The notes beneath the pieces are model-generated. The model was not told where the DNA came from, ran no database searches, and saw only the letters and a list, made by a program, of their open reading frames with translations. Shown one piece after another: positions 63,746 to 64,000 of a stretch of DNA of 64,000 bases. This stretch comes from Acanthornis magna (Eukaryota; Chordata; Aves; Passeriformes; Acanthizidae). A program made the translations under genes and the position numbers. Numbering within the stretch: position 1 is the first letter of the stretch; each line of letters opens with the position of its first letter. The stretch is from the NCBI GenBank assembly GCA_036785705.1, contig JAWUZG010000084.1:11669501-11733500 (forward strand), read 5' to 3'.

Positions 63746-64000
63746 CTAGGCAAGGAAAAAAACATTTTGGGGAAAGAAAGAAGAAAAAGTGTAAATATTT
63801 ACATAAAATAAACCAGAGACTGGTTGATACTGTGGAATTTACTACATGAAAGTATAAACTTAACCTAGACCACACACTGCTACAGCCATTTATGATCCAT
63901 AAACTGTAACAATTGTCAAGTATTATATCCTCTGCAGCTTCAACATTCAAAATGTCAGGTATATTCTGTGTTCAGCAGGCTTTCTCACTGCCCAACCTGA

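Noticed and set aside
1..64000. Prokaryotic-style features (operons, ribosome-binding sites, CRISPR arrays, insertion sequences)
   Set aside because: The window is vertebrate nuclear DNA with spliced exons and LINE/SINE repeats. No array of spaced direct repeats or transposase-bearing insertion sequence is present.

Overview
This is vertebrate nuclear DNA, most likely from a bird. The evidence is the spliced eukaryotic exon structure at the right-hand end and the transposon content. The repeats are truncated CR1 LINEs, including a copy with the typical avian CR1 3' end (cattctatgattctat), plus a few very old SINE/LINE remnants. I see no mammal-type Alu or L1. A crocodilian or turtle cannot be fully excluded, but the low repeat load favours a bird.

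The only gene I can name is MRPL23 (mitochondrial large-ribosomal-subunit protein uL23m), on the minus strand at the right-hand end. Its last three coding exons are present (63663-63745, 61692-61765, 53701-53865), with consensus splice sites, intron phases that join in frame, a stop codon, and two AATAAA polyadenylation signals at 53518-53536. Together they encode about the last 106 residues. The first exons lie beyond position 64000.

The remaining ~53 kb to the left of the MRPL23 3' end has no recognisable protein-coding gene. From the known amniote gene order (TNNT3 - MRPL23 - [H19 in mammals] - IGF2 - INS - TH) this should be the MRPL23-to-IGF2 interval. No IGF2, INS or H19 exon was recognised. 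It holds: CR1 copies at 9061-9713 (-), 35822-36075 (-), 49390-50041 (+) and 51165-51284 (+); an older amniote-type CR1 at 19160-19705 (+); MIR/CORE-SINE-like remnants at 26467-26656, 27335-27425 and 34645-34745 (+) and perhaps 50840-51000 (-); simple repeats; and small blocks that look like candidate regulatory elements (a CpG-enriched patch at 42100-42770, a CpG cluster next to AT-rich sequence at 25780-26130, a hairpin-bearing block at 28530-28610). Two weak coding-like remnants on the minus strand (17060-17870 and 13215-13430) are flagged with low confidence.

I found no operon, CRISPR array, tRNA or rRNA gene and no new multi-gene system. The interesting content is the locus itself: a gene-poor flank of MRPL23 that in mammals carries the H19 imprinting domain and its enhancers.
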